This document shows positions 25,133 through 35,833 of a stretch of 64,000 bases of DNA, one piece after another. A model generated the notes under the pieces. It ran no database searches. It saw only the letters and a program-made list of their open reading frames with translations, and had not been told where the DNA came from. Numbering within the stretch: position 1 is the first letter of the stretch; every line of letters begins with the position of its first letter. The translations under genes were made by a program, and so were the position numbers. This stretch comes from Streptosporangium roseum DSM 43021 (GTDB taxonomy: Bacteria > Actinomycetota > Actinomycetes > Streptosporangiales > Streptosporangiaceae), in NCBI RefSeq assembly GCF_000024865.1, contig NC_013595.1:9300001-9364000 (forward strand), read 5' to 3'.

Positions 25133-26878
25133 TCACTTCGAGGTGCCGTGCCAGCTGCTCCACAGCGCCGCGTAGGAGCCCTCGGCCGCGACGAGCTCGT
25201 CGTGGGAGCCGAGCTCGCTGATCCGGCCGTCCTCGACCACCGCGACCCGGTCGGCGTCGTGCGCCGTGTAGAGGCGGTGGGCGATGGCGATCACGGTGCG
25301 GCCGTCGAGGACGGCGGCCAGTGACCGCTCCAGGTTGCGCGCGGCCCGGGGGTCGATCAGCGAGGTGGCCTCGTCCAGGACGAGGGTGTGCGGATCGGCC
25401 AGGACCAGGCGGGCCAGGGCGAGCTGCTGCGCCTGGGCGGCCGAGACCGGTTCGCCGCCGGAGCCGACGGCGGTGTCCAGGCCGCCGGGCAGGGCCTCGA
25501 CCCAGTCCCAGGCGTCCACGGCCTCCAGCACCTCGCGGACGCGCGCGTCGTCCGCGTCGGGGCGGGCGATCAGCACGTTGTCGCGCAGGGTGCCCCGGAA
25601 CACGTGGTGCTCCTGGGTCACCAGGGCGACATGGCCGCGCAGGTCGTCCAGCGGGAGCTCGACCAGAGAGGTGCCGCCGACCGTGACCTCGCCGGTGCGC
25701 GGGCCGTGGATGCCCGCGAGCAGGCGGCCCAGCGTGGACTTGCCCGCCCCGGACGGGCCGACCATCGCCAGCCGCTCCCCCGGCTCGACCACCAGGTCGA
25801 TGCCGTGCAGCACGTCGTGGCCCTCGCGGTAGGCGTAGCGGACGTCCTCGGCCCGCAGCCTCTCGCCGTCGGGAGTGCCGGAACCGGCCTCGCGGTCGTC
25901 GGGCACCTCGGCGACCCCCAGCAGGCGGGCCATGGAGGCCCCGCCCACCTGGAGCTCGTCGATCCACATGAGCAGCCGGTCGAGCGGGTCGATGAGCTGC
26001 TGCACGTACAGCGTGGCCGAGGTGACCTGGGCCAGCGTTGCCCAGTCCTGGATGTAGAACACGCCGCCCAGGACCAGGGTGGCCACGATCGGGATCACGT
26101 AGCCGAGCTCGACCGCCGGGAACCAGATGGTGCGCAGCCTGAGGGTGTAGCGCTCGGCCGCCCACGACCGGGAGATGTCGGTGTCGGTACGGCGGTGCCG
26201 CCGGGCCTGCAGGCCCAGGGCCTCCACGGCGCGGGCCCCTCCGACCGTCTCGGCCAGACCGTCGGTCATGTCCGCGTAGGCGGCGCTCTCACGCAGGTAG
26301 CCGTCCCGGGCCCGCTTGAGGTACCACCGGGTGGCGATCCACAGGATCGGCACGGCCAGCAGCGAGGGCAGCACGAGCAGCGGCCCCACCAGCAGCAGCG
26401 CGCCCACGGTGATCACGCAGGTGACCACCGCGATCAACGTCTCGGGTACGGCGTGCCGTACGGTGCGCGACAGCGAGTCCACGTCCCGCGAGGTCCGGGT
26501 GATCAGGTCGCCGGATCCAGCACGCTCGACGGTGGACAGCGGCAGGCCGAGCACCCGGCCGACGAACTCCTGGCGCAGCTCGGCGAGGACCTTCTCACCG
26601 AGCTTGGAGGAGACGTAGACGGCGAACCTGACCAGCACCGCCTGGGCGACCAGGAAGCCGCCGACGGCCAGCGCCACCAACGTGACGTCGACCCCGGCGC
26701 CGTCGCTGACCCCCTCGACCAGCGAGCCCAGCAGCCACGGCACCGCCAGGCCCGCGACGGCGGCCAGGCCGTGCAGGCCGAGCGCCGCCGTCAGGTCCCG
26801 GGGGTACTTCAGCGTGAGCCTGCGGGCGTACGCCCGGACCTGCGCCTGGTCGGCGACGGGCAGGATCTGCCTGCTCAT
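25133..26878 (-). CDS. ABC exporter half-transporter with canonical Walker motifs and degenerate signature
   Basis: The 581-aa protein has six hydrophobic helices in the first 320 residues (ABC type I exporter fold) and a nucleotide-binding domain. Walker A GPSGAGKST, Q-loop VTQEHHVF, Walker B LVLDEATSLID and the switch His in AIAHRLYTAHD are intact. The ABC signature is degraded to VSAAQAQQLALAR. It is the second gene of a two-gene operon, and its partner shows the reverse pattern, so the pair should form a heterodimer with a single working ATP site. The exported substrate is unknown. Confidence 0.9.
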   Translation of the reverse strand: MSRQILPVADQAQVRAYARRLTLKYPRDLTAALGLHGLAAVAGLAVPWLLGSLVEGVSDGAGVDVTLVALAVGGFLVAQAVLVRFAVYVSSKLGEKVLAELRQEFVGRVLGLPLSTVERAGSGDLITRTSRDVDSLSRTVRHAVPETLIAVVTCVITVGALLLVGPLLVLPSLLAVPILWIATRWYLKRARDGYLRESAAYADMTDGLAETVGGARAVEALGLQARRHRRTDTDISRSWAAERYTLRLRTIWFPAVELGYVIPIVATLVLGGVFYIQDWATLAQVTSATLYVQQLIDPLDRLLMWIDELQVGGASMARLLGVAEVPDDREAGSGTPDGERLRAEDVRYAYREGHDVLHGIDLVVEPGERLAMVGPSGAGKSTLGRLLAGIHGPRTGEVTVGGTSLVELPLDDLRGHVALVTQEHHVFRGTLRDNVLIARPDADDARVREVLEAVDAWDWVEALPGGLDTAVGSGGEPVSAAQAQQLALARLVLADPHTLVLDEATSLIDPRAARNLERSLAAVLDGRTVIAIAHRLYTAHDADRVAVVEDGRISELGSHDELVAAEGSYAALWSSWHGTSK

Positions 26879-26945
26879 GCGTTCTCCTCCCCTCGGTACC
26901 CGTAACCTGCGTTCACGCGCTCACGACGCCCTGCGGCCCGCTCGC

Positions 26946-28640
26946 TCACGAGTCTTCCCCTCTGGTGACCAGGGCGGTGTAGGCCGGCACGGTGGCCAGC
27001 AGCTCCCGGTGCGTTCCCTGGGCGCGCACGACACCGCCCTCGACGTAGATCACCTGGTCGGTGCGGTCGAGTACCAGCGGGCTGGTCGTGCAGACCAGGG
27101 TGGTCTTGCCGGCTCGGGCCTTGGCCAGCCGGTCGGCGATGCGCGCCTCGCTGTGGGCGTCCACCGCGCTGGTGGGCTCGATGAGGATGAGCACCTCCGG
27201 GTCGGCGGTCAGCGCCCTGGCCAGCCGGAGCCGCTGCTGCTGGCCGCCGGAGAACTCCCGCCCCGACTCGGCCACATGCCCGTCGAGGCCGCCGGGCAGC
27301 GCCTCGACGATGTCCTCCGCGCACGCGGTGCGCAGCGCGTCGGCGATGTCCTCGGCCGACGCCTCGCCGGAGACGTCCAGCTCGTCCCTGAGCACCCCGG
27401 CGAACAGCTTCGCGCCGTTGTCGGCGACCAGGATCCGGCGGCGGACCTCGGCGAGCGGCAGGGTGTCCAGCGGCACGTCGCCGAAGTCCACGTCGCCGTC
27501 GCCGTAGCGGCCGAGCCGGTCGGCGATCGTGACGGCCTCCTCGGGCGAGGTCGCCGCGAGGGCGGTGAACACGCCGGGACGGACCGCGACCCCGGAGGCC
27601 ACGTCGCGCAGCAGGCCCCCGCCGGAGTGCCCGGCGGCGCCGCCGCCCACCTCCGGTTCGAGGGTGAGGATCCGCACCACCCGGCGGGCGGCGACGTGGC
27701 CCTTGGTCAGCTTGTCGGCCGCCTCGGTGAGCGCCCGCATGGGGGCGATCAGGAAGACCGCGTAGCCGTAGAAGGCGACGAGCTGGCCGGGGGTGATCTC
27801 GTCCCGGATCGCGAAGGTCGCGCCCAGCCAGGTCACCAAGGCGATCAGCAGGCCGGGCAGCAGGATCTGGGCGCCCTCCAGCATCGACTCGACCGCGGCC
27901 ACCCGCACGCCCGCGTGCCGTACTTTCTGGGACTCCTCGGTGTAGCGGTCGGCGAAGACCTGCTCGCCGCCGATGCCGCGCAGCACCCGCAGACCGGCGA
28001 CGATGTCGGCGGCGCGGGTGGACAGGTCGCCCTGGAGGTCGCGGTGGGCGTGCTGGCGCCTGTGCAGCGGCCGGAGCAGGGGGGCGACGGCGACGGCCAT
28101 GATCGGCACGCCGATGAGCACCATCAGGCCCAGGGGCAGCGAGGCCCTGATCAGGATGACGGTCACCGTGACGATGGCGACGATCGCGCCGGTGCCCCGG
28201 AGCAGGATGTCCATCGCGTTGCCGATGTGGGCGATGTCGGAGTTGCCGACGCTGACCACCTCGCCGGTGGACATGCGCTTGGGCAGGGTCGCGCCCAGCC
28301 GGGTCGACTGCCGTACGGTGACCTGGACGGTCCGGTAGGCGGCGCTCAGCCAGTTGTAGACGGCCATCCGGTGCCGGAGGATGCCGGCGACGGCCTGCAC
28401 GATCCCCAGGCCGAGCAGGACCCCGCCCCAGGTGAGGAGGGCCGGCAGGTCTTTGGCCCTGATGGCGTCGATGCCCTTGCCCATCGCCTCCGGCACGAGC
28501 GCCATCGCCAGCCACCACAGGATGGCGTAGCCGATGCCGATGAGCAGCGGGCCCGCCTGCATACGGGCTATCCAGCGCAGGTATCGGATCGGACTGCGGG
28601 CGTCAGGAATGCCGGGGTCGGCAACAGGTAGGGAGCGCAT
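26946..28640 (-). CDS. ABC exporter half-transporter with degenerate ATP-binding motifs
   Basis: The 564-aa protein starts at ATG 28640 (MRSLPVADPG; the frame opens 20 codons earlier). Six membrane helices occupy residues about 20-310. The nucleotide-binding domain lacks Walker A (ALAATSPEEAVTIADRL stands in its place), has LILIEPTSAVD where Walker B should have Asp before Glu, and lacks the switch His (CTTSP). It keeps a perfect signature FSGGQQQRLRLARAL. Together with the gene 67 nt downstream it can make only one composite ATP site. The region upstream holds the promoter of the divergent HTH-Clp_N operon. Confidence 0.9.
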   Translation of the reverse strand: MRSLPVADPGIPDARSPIRYLRWIARMQAGPLLIGIGYAILWWLAMALVPEAMGKGIDAIRAKDLPALLTWGGVLLGLGIVQAVAGILRHRMAVYNWLSAAYRTVQVTVRQSTRLGATLPKRMSTGEVVSVGNSDIAHIGNAMDILLRGTGAIVAIVTVTVILIRASLPLGLMVLIGVPIMAVAVAPLLRPLHRRQHAHRDLQGDLSTRAADIVAGLRVLRGIGGEQVFADRYTEESQKVRHAGVRVAAVESMLEGAQILLPGLLIALVTWLGATFAIRDEITPGQLVAFYGYAVFLIAPMRALTEAADKLTKGHVAARRVVRILTLEPEVGGGAAGHSGGGLLRDVASGVAVRPGVFTALAATSPEEAVTIADRLGRYGDGDVDFGDVPLDTLPLAEVRRRILVADNGAKLFAGVLRDELDVSGEASAEDIADALRTACAEDIVEALPGGLDGHVAESGREFSGGQQQRLRLARALTADPEVLILIEPTSAVDAHSEARIADRLAKARAGKTTLVCTTSPLVLDRTDQVIYVEGGVVRAQGTHRELLATVPAYTALVTRGEDS

Positions 28641-28760
28641 AGCCTCCCCAGGCTGACAAACTCCCGCCTCACCAGCAAACCATTTTCTGACCGGCGGCAC
28701 CGCCGATCGGTTCCCTGACCGGCCGATCGGCGCTCCCGGCCGAGGAAACCGTCAATCAGG

Positions 28761-28783
28761 GTTGACAACCATATGATGTCAAC
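28761..28783. promoter_or_regulatory. Inverted-repeat operator over the HTH-gene promoter
   Basis: GTTGACA and TGTCAAC are perfect 7-bp arms separated by 9 bp, covering the -35 hexamer and much of the spacer of the promoter. A dimeric regulator bound here would block RNA polymerase. The first gene downstream encodes a small HTH protein, the obvious candidate for autorepression. Confidence 0.55.
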
Positions 28784-28790
28784 CTAAATT
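28762..28790 (+). promoter_or_regulatory. Near-consensus housekeeping promoter, apparently leaderless
   Basis: TTGACA (28762-28767), a 17-bp spacer and TAAATT (28785-28790) form a strong sigma-70-type promoter. Transcription should begin 6-8 nt further on, at the ATG (28798) itself, leaving no leader. Confidence 0.65.
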
Positions 28791-28797
28791 GACAGAC

Positions 28798-29031
28798 ATG
28801 AGCGATACGGCACAGCTGGCCTCCGACGCCGGCAGCCGCGATCCGGCCGTCGGCCTGCGGGCCGTACGGGCGTTGCGGATGCTGGTCGATCGGCTGGAGG
28901 CCCTTCAGGTGGAGAACGCCAGGGATCAGGGCTGGTCCTGGCAGGAGATCGCGTACTGCCTGGAAGTCACCCGGCAGGCGGTGCACAAGAAGTACGCGGG
29001 CGGCCGAGGTTTGCTGAGACGGGAGAAATAG
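28798..29031 (+). CDS. Small helix-turn-helix protein
   Basis: The 77-aa protein starts at ATG 28798. The second half is a helix-turn-helix of the RNA polymerase sigma/MerR-like type (GWSWQEIAYCLEVTRQAVHKKYAGG), preceded by a helix with LRALRMLVDRLEALQVENA that could dimerise. It is followed after 2 nt by the Clp_N protein gene. This HTH plus Clp N-domain pair is common in actinobacteria. An inverted repeat over its own promoter suggests it represses itself. There is no leader or ribosome site upstream of the ATG, consistent with a leaderless transcript. Confidence 0.8.
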   Translation: MSDTAQLASDAGSRDPAVGLRAVRALRMLVDRLEALQVENARDQGWSWQEIAYCLEVTRQAVHKKYAGGRGLLRREK

Positions 29032-29033
29032 CC

Positions 29034-29612
29034 ATGTTCGAACGGTTCACCAGCGAAGCCCGGCAGGCGGTGAAGCTCGCCCAGCAGAACGCCCGCCGGC
29101 TGAACCACCACCTCGTCGGCACCGAGCACGTCCTGCTGGGCCTGCTCGACCAGCCGGAGAGCGACTCGGCCGAGATCCTCGGGCGGCACGGGCTGGACCA
29201 CGACCGGGCCTCCCGGGCGGTGATGGACCTCGTCCCGCGCACGCCGAAGGACGCGCTCGACGCGGAGGCGCTGGAGTCGATCGGCATCGATCTGTCCGCC
29301 ATCAGGGACAGGGTCGAGGCGGCCTTCGGACCCGGCGCCCTGGACCGGCCGCCGCAGCGCGGCCACCGGGGCGGGCTGATCAGCGGACGGCACATCCCCT
29401 TCTCCCCCCGGGCGAAGAAGGCGCTGGAACTCTCCCTGCGGGAGGCCGTCGCCCTCAAGCACGGCTACATCGGCGACGGCCACATCCTGCTGGGGGTGCT
29501 CCGCGAGGGGCAGGGGCTGGGCTCACGCGTCCTCGCCGACGCGGAGATCGACACCGAGGCTGTGCGGCGGGAGGTCGTCCTGCGGCTCGGCACCCGGCGC
29601 AAGGCCGGGTAG
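29034..29612 (+). CDS. Stand-alone Clp N-domain protein (two Clp_N repeats)
   Basis: The 192-aa protein has a first Clp_N motif at residues 1-75 (MFERFTSEARQAVKLAQQNA, then HHLVGTEHVLLGLL) and a second at about 118-190 (PFSPRAKKALELSLREAVAL, then YIGDGHILLGVLREGQGLGSRVL). This is the substrate/adaptor-binding domain of ClpC/ClpA, but no AAA+ ATPase domain follows. It may act as an adaptor or a decoy for the Clp protease, or bind phospho-arginine-marked proteins (inference). It forms an operon with the small HTH gene. Confidence 0.85.
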   Translation: MFERFTSEARQAVKLAQQNARRLNHHLVGTEHVLLGLLDQPESDSAEILGRHGLDHDRASRAVMDLVPRTPKDALDAEALESIGIDLSAIRDRVEAAFGPGALDRPPQRGHRGGLISGRHIPFSPRAKKALELSLREAVALKHGYIGDGHILLGVLREGQGLGSRVLADAEIDTEAVRREVVLRLGTRRKAG

Positions 29613-29746
29613 GGACCCGTACGAGGCCGGGCGGAGACCGCACCGGGGCGGGGCGCCCCGGGAGGCCCCTTCGCCCGGAGTCCGGCGCCCCGCAAGCACA
29701 CCGGCCCCGGTGAGGGGTGCCGGCGCTCCGGCCCGGGAAAGGACGA

Positions 29747-29785
29747 CGCCCCGGTGCCCGGCCGAGACGGCCGGGCACCGGGGCG
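29747..29785. terminator. Bidirectional hairpin terminator
   Basis: A perfect 18-bp stem (CGCCCCGGTGCCCGGCCG and complement) with a 3-nt loop lies between the convergent Clp_N and sdhB genes. Confidence 0.88.
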
Positions 29786-29813
29786 CTCACCGCCTACGCG
29801 GGACCACCGGGGG

Positions 29814-30547
29814 CTACTTCGACGCCCTGAGGTAGTCGCGGTTCATCTGGGCGATGGTGTCCAGCGGGATGCCCTTGGGGCAGACCGCGGTGCACTCGCC
29901 GGTGTTGGTGCAGCCGCCGAAGCCCTCGGCGTCCATCTGCTCGACCATGGCCTTGGCGCGGGAGTCGCGCTCGGGCTGGCCCTGCGGGAGGAGGCTGAGG
30001 TGAGTGATCTTGGCGGCGGTGAAGAGGGAGGCCGAGCCGTTCGGGCAGGCGGCGACGCACGCGCCGCAGCCGATGCAGGTGGCCGCGTCGAACGCCGCGT
30101 CGGCGTCGACCTTCTTGACCGGGACGCTGTGCGCGTCGGGGGCGGACCCGGCCGGGACGGACACGAAGCCGCCCGCCTGGATGATCCGGTCGAACGCCGA
30201 GCGGTCCACGACCAGGTCCTTCACCACCGGGAAGGGCGCCGCGCGCCACGGCTCGATGGTGATGACCGCGTTGTCCTCGAAGTGCCGCATGTGGAGCTGG
30301 CAGGTGGTGGTGGCCACCTGCTCTCCGTGCGCGACACCGTTGATGACCATGCCGCACATGCCGCAGATGCCCTCGCGGCAGTCGTGGTCGAAGGCGACCG
30401 GGTCGTCGCCCTCCAGGATGAGACGCTCGTTGAGCACGTCGAGCATCTCCAGGAAGGACATGTCAGGAGACACGTCCTCGACGCCGTAGGTGACCATCCG
30501 GCCCTTGTCCTCGGGGCCCTTCTGGCGCCAGACCTTGAGTGTCAGGT

Positions 30548-30551
<4 letters not shown>
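29814..30551 (-). CDS. sdhB: Succinate dehydrogenase/fumarate reductase iron-sulfur subunit (b558-type operon)
   Basis: The 245-aa subunit passes electrons from FAD to quinone. The N-terminal [2Fe-2S] domain has CREGICGMCGMVINGV, and the C-terminal ferredoxin domain has CIGCGACVAACPNGS and CTNTGECTAVCPKGI. The GTG start at 30551 overlaps the sdhA stop (GTGA). The gene is last in the sdhCAB order and ends before an 18-bp hairpin. Confidence 0.95.
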
Positions 30552-32476
<1,925 letters not shown>

Positions 32477-32557
32477 CGTCCGCTCACCGCTCCTCGTTCG
32501 CTACGCGGAATGCCTGCCGCGCGGCGCCTGCCGCCACGCTCACTGCGTCGGATCCGC

Positions 32558-33319
32558 TCACTTGATCGCCCCGGCCATGACGGCGAGGGGGACGGCGAGG
32601 AAGCCGAGGACCAGCACCGCGGAGATCCCGGCGGCGACGCCCTTGAGCGGGCGGTAGCTGCGGCCGCTCGCCAGGCCGAGCGTCTGGAACGCGCTCCACA
32701 GGCCGTGCCTCAGGTGCAGGCCGACCATGATGACCGCGACCACGTAGAAGACCGTGACCCACCAGCGCGACGGGTCGAAGCCCTGCACCAGCCGGTCGTA
32801 CGGCGTGCCGTCCCAGCCGGCCGGGTTGACCGCGCCGAACGTCAGGTCCAGCAGGTGCCAGATGACGAACAGGACGATGATCACACCGCCGTACCGCATG
32901 GTGTGCACGGCGTAGCCGCCCGCCTGGGACTTGCGCTTGGCCGCGTACTTGACCGGGCGGGCCTTGCGCGCCCGGCGGGCCAGGGAGATCGCCGACCACA
33001 TGTGCAGCCCGACGGCCGCGGCCAGCACGACCTCGACGACGGTCAGCAGGACGCGCCGCGGGACGATCGGCTCGCCCATGGTCCGCAGGAACTCGGCGTA
33101 GGAGTTGAAGGACTCGGCGCCGAAGAAGCTCTTGAGGTTCCCGGCCATGTGGCCGATGAGGAAGAGCACCAGGATGGCGCCCGTGACGGCCATCACAGCC
33201 TTCTTACCGTTGGAGGAGCCCAGCAATCCGGGCCTCCGGGGTTTCGCGGTCTTCGCGGCGGCGTCCGCGGGGGGGTTGACCCGCGCGGTGGCGGATCCGC
33301 GCTCAATCGTGGCAGTCAC
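32558..33319 (-). CDS. sdhC: Succinate dehydrogenase cytochrome b558 subunit
   Basis: The 253-aa membrane anchor starts at GTG 33319. It has five hydrophobic helices with haem-ligand-type histidines (LIGHMAGNLKSFFG, GLHMWSAISLA, IWHLLDLTFG, VGLHLRHGLWSAFQTLG). It binds haem b and quinone. Its promoter region is shared with the divergent LysR gene and contains a LysR-type inverted repeat. Confidence 0.92.
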   Translation of the reverse strand: MTATIERGSATARVNPPADAAAKTAKPRRPGLLGSSNGKKAVMAVTGAILVLFLIGHMAGNLKSFFGAESFNSYAEFLRTMGEPIVPRRVLLTVVEVVLAAAVGLHMWSAISLARRARKARPVKYAAKRKSQAGGYAVHTMRYGGVIIVLFVIWHLLDLTFGAVNPAGWDGTPYDRLVQGFDPSRWWVTVFYVVAVIMVGLHLRHGLWSAFQTLGLASGRSYRPLKGVAAGISAVLVLGFLAVPLAVMAGAIK

Positions 33320-33378
33320 ACACGCGACGCTAGGTAAGGTGGTTTCCCTCCGTCCAAGTCATCGTGGATGTCGTTTCC

Positions 33379-33393
33379 ATAGCCTCCGGCTAT
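33379..33393. promoter_or_regulatory. Candidate LysR-box between sdhC and the LysR gene
   Basis: ATAGCC-TCC-GGCTAT is a perfect dyad with a T-N11-A core, the general LysR-regulator recognition form, in the 198-bp divergent gap. It is 60 nt from the sdhC start and 125 nt from the regulator start. Confidence 0.5.
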
Positions 33394-33517
33394 TATCTCT
33401 GCGTCCGGGCGGCTTCGTTCCCGGGGTCCCGCGGGCCGGTGCGAGCAATCTCACATCATCCCCGACGGCGGGGGCCGCCCCGGATGCGCCACCGGCGCCT
33501 CCGTACGCTAGGGAAAC

Positions 33518-34450
33518 GTGCAGCTCCAGCAACTCGCCTACTTCGTGGCGGTAGCCGAGGCCCGGCACTTCACTCAGGCCGCCGAACGGATGCGCGTCGC
33601 CCAGCCGTCGCTCAGCAAGCAGGTCAAGGCCCTGGAGGCCGAGCTCGGCGCGCCGCTGCTCAGCCGCGCCCGGGGGAACGTCACCCTCACCGCCGCCGGG
33701 GAGGCCCTGCTGCCGCTGGCACGCCGGATGCTGGCCGACGCCGAGACCGCGCGGCGCGAGGTCGGCGAGCTGGCCGGGCTGCGCCGCGGCCGGGTCCGGC
33801 TGGGCGCCACGCCCTCGCTCTGCGCCGGGCTGATGGCCGACGCCCTGGCCAGGTTCCACCGCGCCTACCCCGGCATCGAGCTGCTCGTGGAGGAGGGCGG
33901 CTCCCGCGACCTGGTCCGCACCCTGGCGCGCGGCCAGCTCGACCTCGCGTTGATCATCATGCCCCTGCAGAGCGACGACCCCGCCCTGGTCACCGAGGAG
34001 GTCCTGCGGGAGAACCTGGTCGTCGTCTCCCCCACCGACTCCCAGGCTCGCAGGCCGTACCTGCGGATAGAGGAGCTGCGCGGGCAGCCGATGGTGATGT
34101 TCCGGCGCGGCTACGACCTGCGGGAGGCCACGCTCGGCGCCTGCCGCCAGGCCGGGTTCGAGCCCAGGCTGTCGGTGGAGGGGGGCGAGATGGACGCCGT
34201 GCTCCGTTTCGTGGAGGCCGGGCTGGGGATCGCGCTGGTCCCCTCGATGGTGCTGGACGGCCGCCCCGGCCTGACCGGGACGCCGCTGGCGCCCCCAGGG
34301 CTGCAGCGCACCATCGCCATCGCGCACCGCAAGGACGTCGAACCCACCCGCGCCGCCCAGGCCTTCCACGACACCCTGCTGTTCTTCCTGGCCGAGGCCG
34401 CCCACGAGGGCAGCCTTCCCGAAGGCCTGGAGCTGATAACCGAGGGCTGA
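33518..34450 (+). CDS. LysR-family transcriptional regulator divergent from sdhCAB
   Basis: The 310-aa regulator has a GTG start at 33518. Its N-terminal winged HTH reads MQLQQLAYFVAVAEARHFTQ, then AQPSLSKQVKALEAELG, followed by a linker helix and a periplasmic-binding-like effector domain (RLGATPSLCAGLMADAL, IPS-type VPSMVLDG). Its divergent position and the dyad in between suggest that it controls sdhCAB and itself. The effector is unknown; a C4-dicarboxylate would be logical but is unproven. Confidence 0.9.
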   Translation: MQLQQLAYFVAVAEARHFTQAAERMRVAQPSLSKQVKALEAELGAPLLSRARGNVTLTAAGEALLPLARRMLADAETARREVGELAGLRRGRVRLGATPSLCAGLMADALARFHRAYPGIELLVEEGGSRDLVRTLARGQLDLALIIMPLQSDDPALVTEEVLRENLVVVSPTDSQARRPYLRIEELRGQPMVMFRRGYDLREATLGACRQAGFEPRLSVEGGEMDAVLRFVEAGLGIALVPSMVLDGRPGLTGTPLAPPGLQRTIAIAHRKDVEPTRAAQAFHDTLLFFLAEAAHEGSLPEGLELITEG

Positions 34451-34678
34451 TCGGGGCCATTTCCGGGATCTTTGCCGGATCGGCATACCGGGGAAGGCGC
34501 GGGCCGTAGAAAATGGTCGGGGTCCTCGGGCGACCGCACCGGGGCAGGGGTCGCGGCATCCGCCCCACTCCGGACCACCGGCGGGAGTCCGCGGTCGATC
34601 ACCGTCCCATAAGTCCTGGTGTCACACTATTCTGCATAGCGTTAATAGGTGTCCCCCCGATCTCGCAAAGAGGCGTCA

Positions 34679-35833
34679 GTGACCGCCCCTCCCCATGACA
34701 CGCTCACGATCCTTCTCATCGAGGACGACGCGGGCGATGCCTTCCTCGTGGAGGAGCTGCTCGGCGAGTCGGACGATCCACCGAAGATCATCTGGGTGCG
34801 CAGCCTGGCGGAGAGCCGGGTACGGCTGACACAGGACGTGCAGTGCGTGCTCGTGGACCTCTCGCTGCCCGACGCGACCGGCCTCGAAGCGCTGGAGCAG
34901 GTGCTCTCCATGGCGCCGCACGCCGCCGTGCTCGTGCTGACCGGGCTGAACGACACCCACGTGGGCGCGGAGGCCGTGGCCGCGGGCGCCCAGGACTTCC
35001 TGGTCAAGCAGGACGTGGAGGCCCGGCTGCTGGCGCGGGCGATCCGCTACGCGATGGAGCGCAAGCGCGCCGACCTGGCCCAGCGCAGGCTGGTCGAGGC
35101 CGAGCTGCTCACCAAGGAGAACTCCCGCCTCGAACGCGGGCTGCTGCCGGTGCCGCTGCTGGAACCCGGGCTCCTGGAGCACCAGGCCCGCTACCTGCCC
35201 GGCCGCCGCCGGGCCCTGCTCGCCGGCGACTTCTGGGACACCGTGCAGAGCCCCGACGGCGCCGTGCACGTGGTGGTCGGCGACGTGTGCGGGCACGGCC
35301 CGGACGAGGCCGCGCTGGGCGTCGCGCTGCGGATCGCCTGGCGGACCCTGGTCCTCGCCGGGCACACCGGCAATGAGCTGCTGCGCACTCTCGACTCGGT
35401 GCTCCGCCTCGAACGCAAGTCCGCGGAGATCTTCACGACGCTGTGCATCGTCACGATCGACCCCGCGCTCGGCACCGCGCGCATGCACGTGGTCGGCCAC
35501 CCGCCGCCCCTGCTGATCCGCGACGGCGTGATCGGCGTGGTCCAGGGCACCCCCTCGGGGCCGCCGCTCGGCATCTTCCAGGGCGTCGACTGGTCGGAGA
35601 TCGAGGTGCCGCTGGGCGCCGACTGGTCCCTGCTGCTCTACACCGACGGCCTGATCGAGGCCACCGTCGGCGGCGGCCCCGACCTGCTCGGGACCGAGGG
35701 CCTGCTCCGCCTGGTCCACGAGCAGGGCGGGATCCACCTCGACCGGCTCATCGACCGGGTGATCGAGCTGAACCAGGACGCGCTCAGCGACGACCTCGCG
35801 GCCGTGCTCATCTCACGCGGCGAGAAGCGTTGA
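34679..35833 (+). CDS. Response-regulator/PP2C (RsbU-type) phosphatase fusion
   Basis: The 384-aa protein (GTG 34679 with AAAGAGG 6 nt upstream; GTG 34649 is an alternative) has an N-terminal receiver domain (ILLIEDDAGDAF, phospho-Asp60 in LVDLSLPD, Lys in DFLVKQD), then a coiled helix and a PP2C-type serine phosphatase domain (AGDFWDTVQ, VVGDVCGHGPDEA, YTDGLIEA, DDLAAVLI). It probably dephosphorylates an anti-sigma-factor antagonist when phosphorylated. The stop overlaps the TTG start of the kinase gene. Confidence 0.9.
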   Translation: MTAPPHDTLTILLIEDDAGDAFLVEELLGESDDPPKIIWVRSLAESRVRLTQDVQCVLVDLSLPDATGLEALEQVLSMAPHAAVLVLTGLNDTHVGAEAVAAGAQDFLVKQDVEARLLARAIRYAMERKRADLAQRRLVEAELLTKENSRLERGLLPVPLLEPGLLEHQARYLPGRRRALLAGDFWDTVQSPDGAVHVVVGDVCGHGPDEAALGVALRIAWRTLVLAGHTGNELLRTLDSVLRLERKSAEIFTTLCIVTIDPALGTARMHVVGHPPPLLIRDGVIGVVQGTPSGPPLGIFQGVDWSEIEVPLGADWSLLLYTDGLIEATVGGGPDLLGTEGLLRLVHEQGGIHLDRLIDRVIELNQDALSDDLAAVLISRGEKR

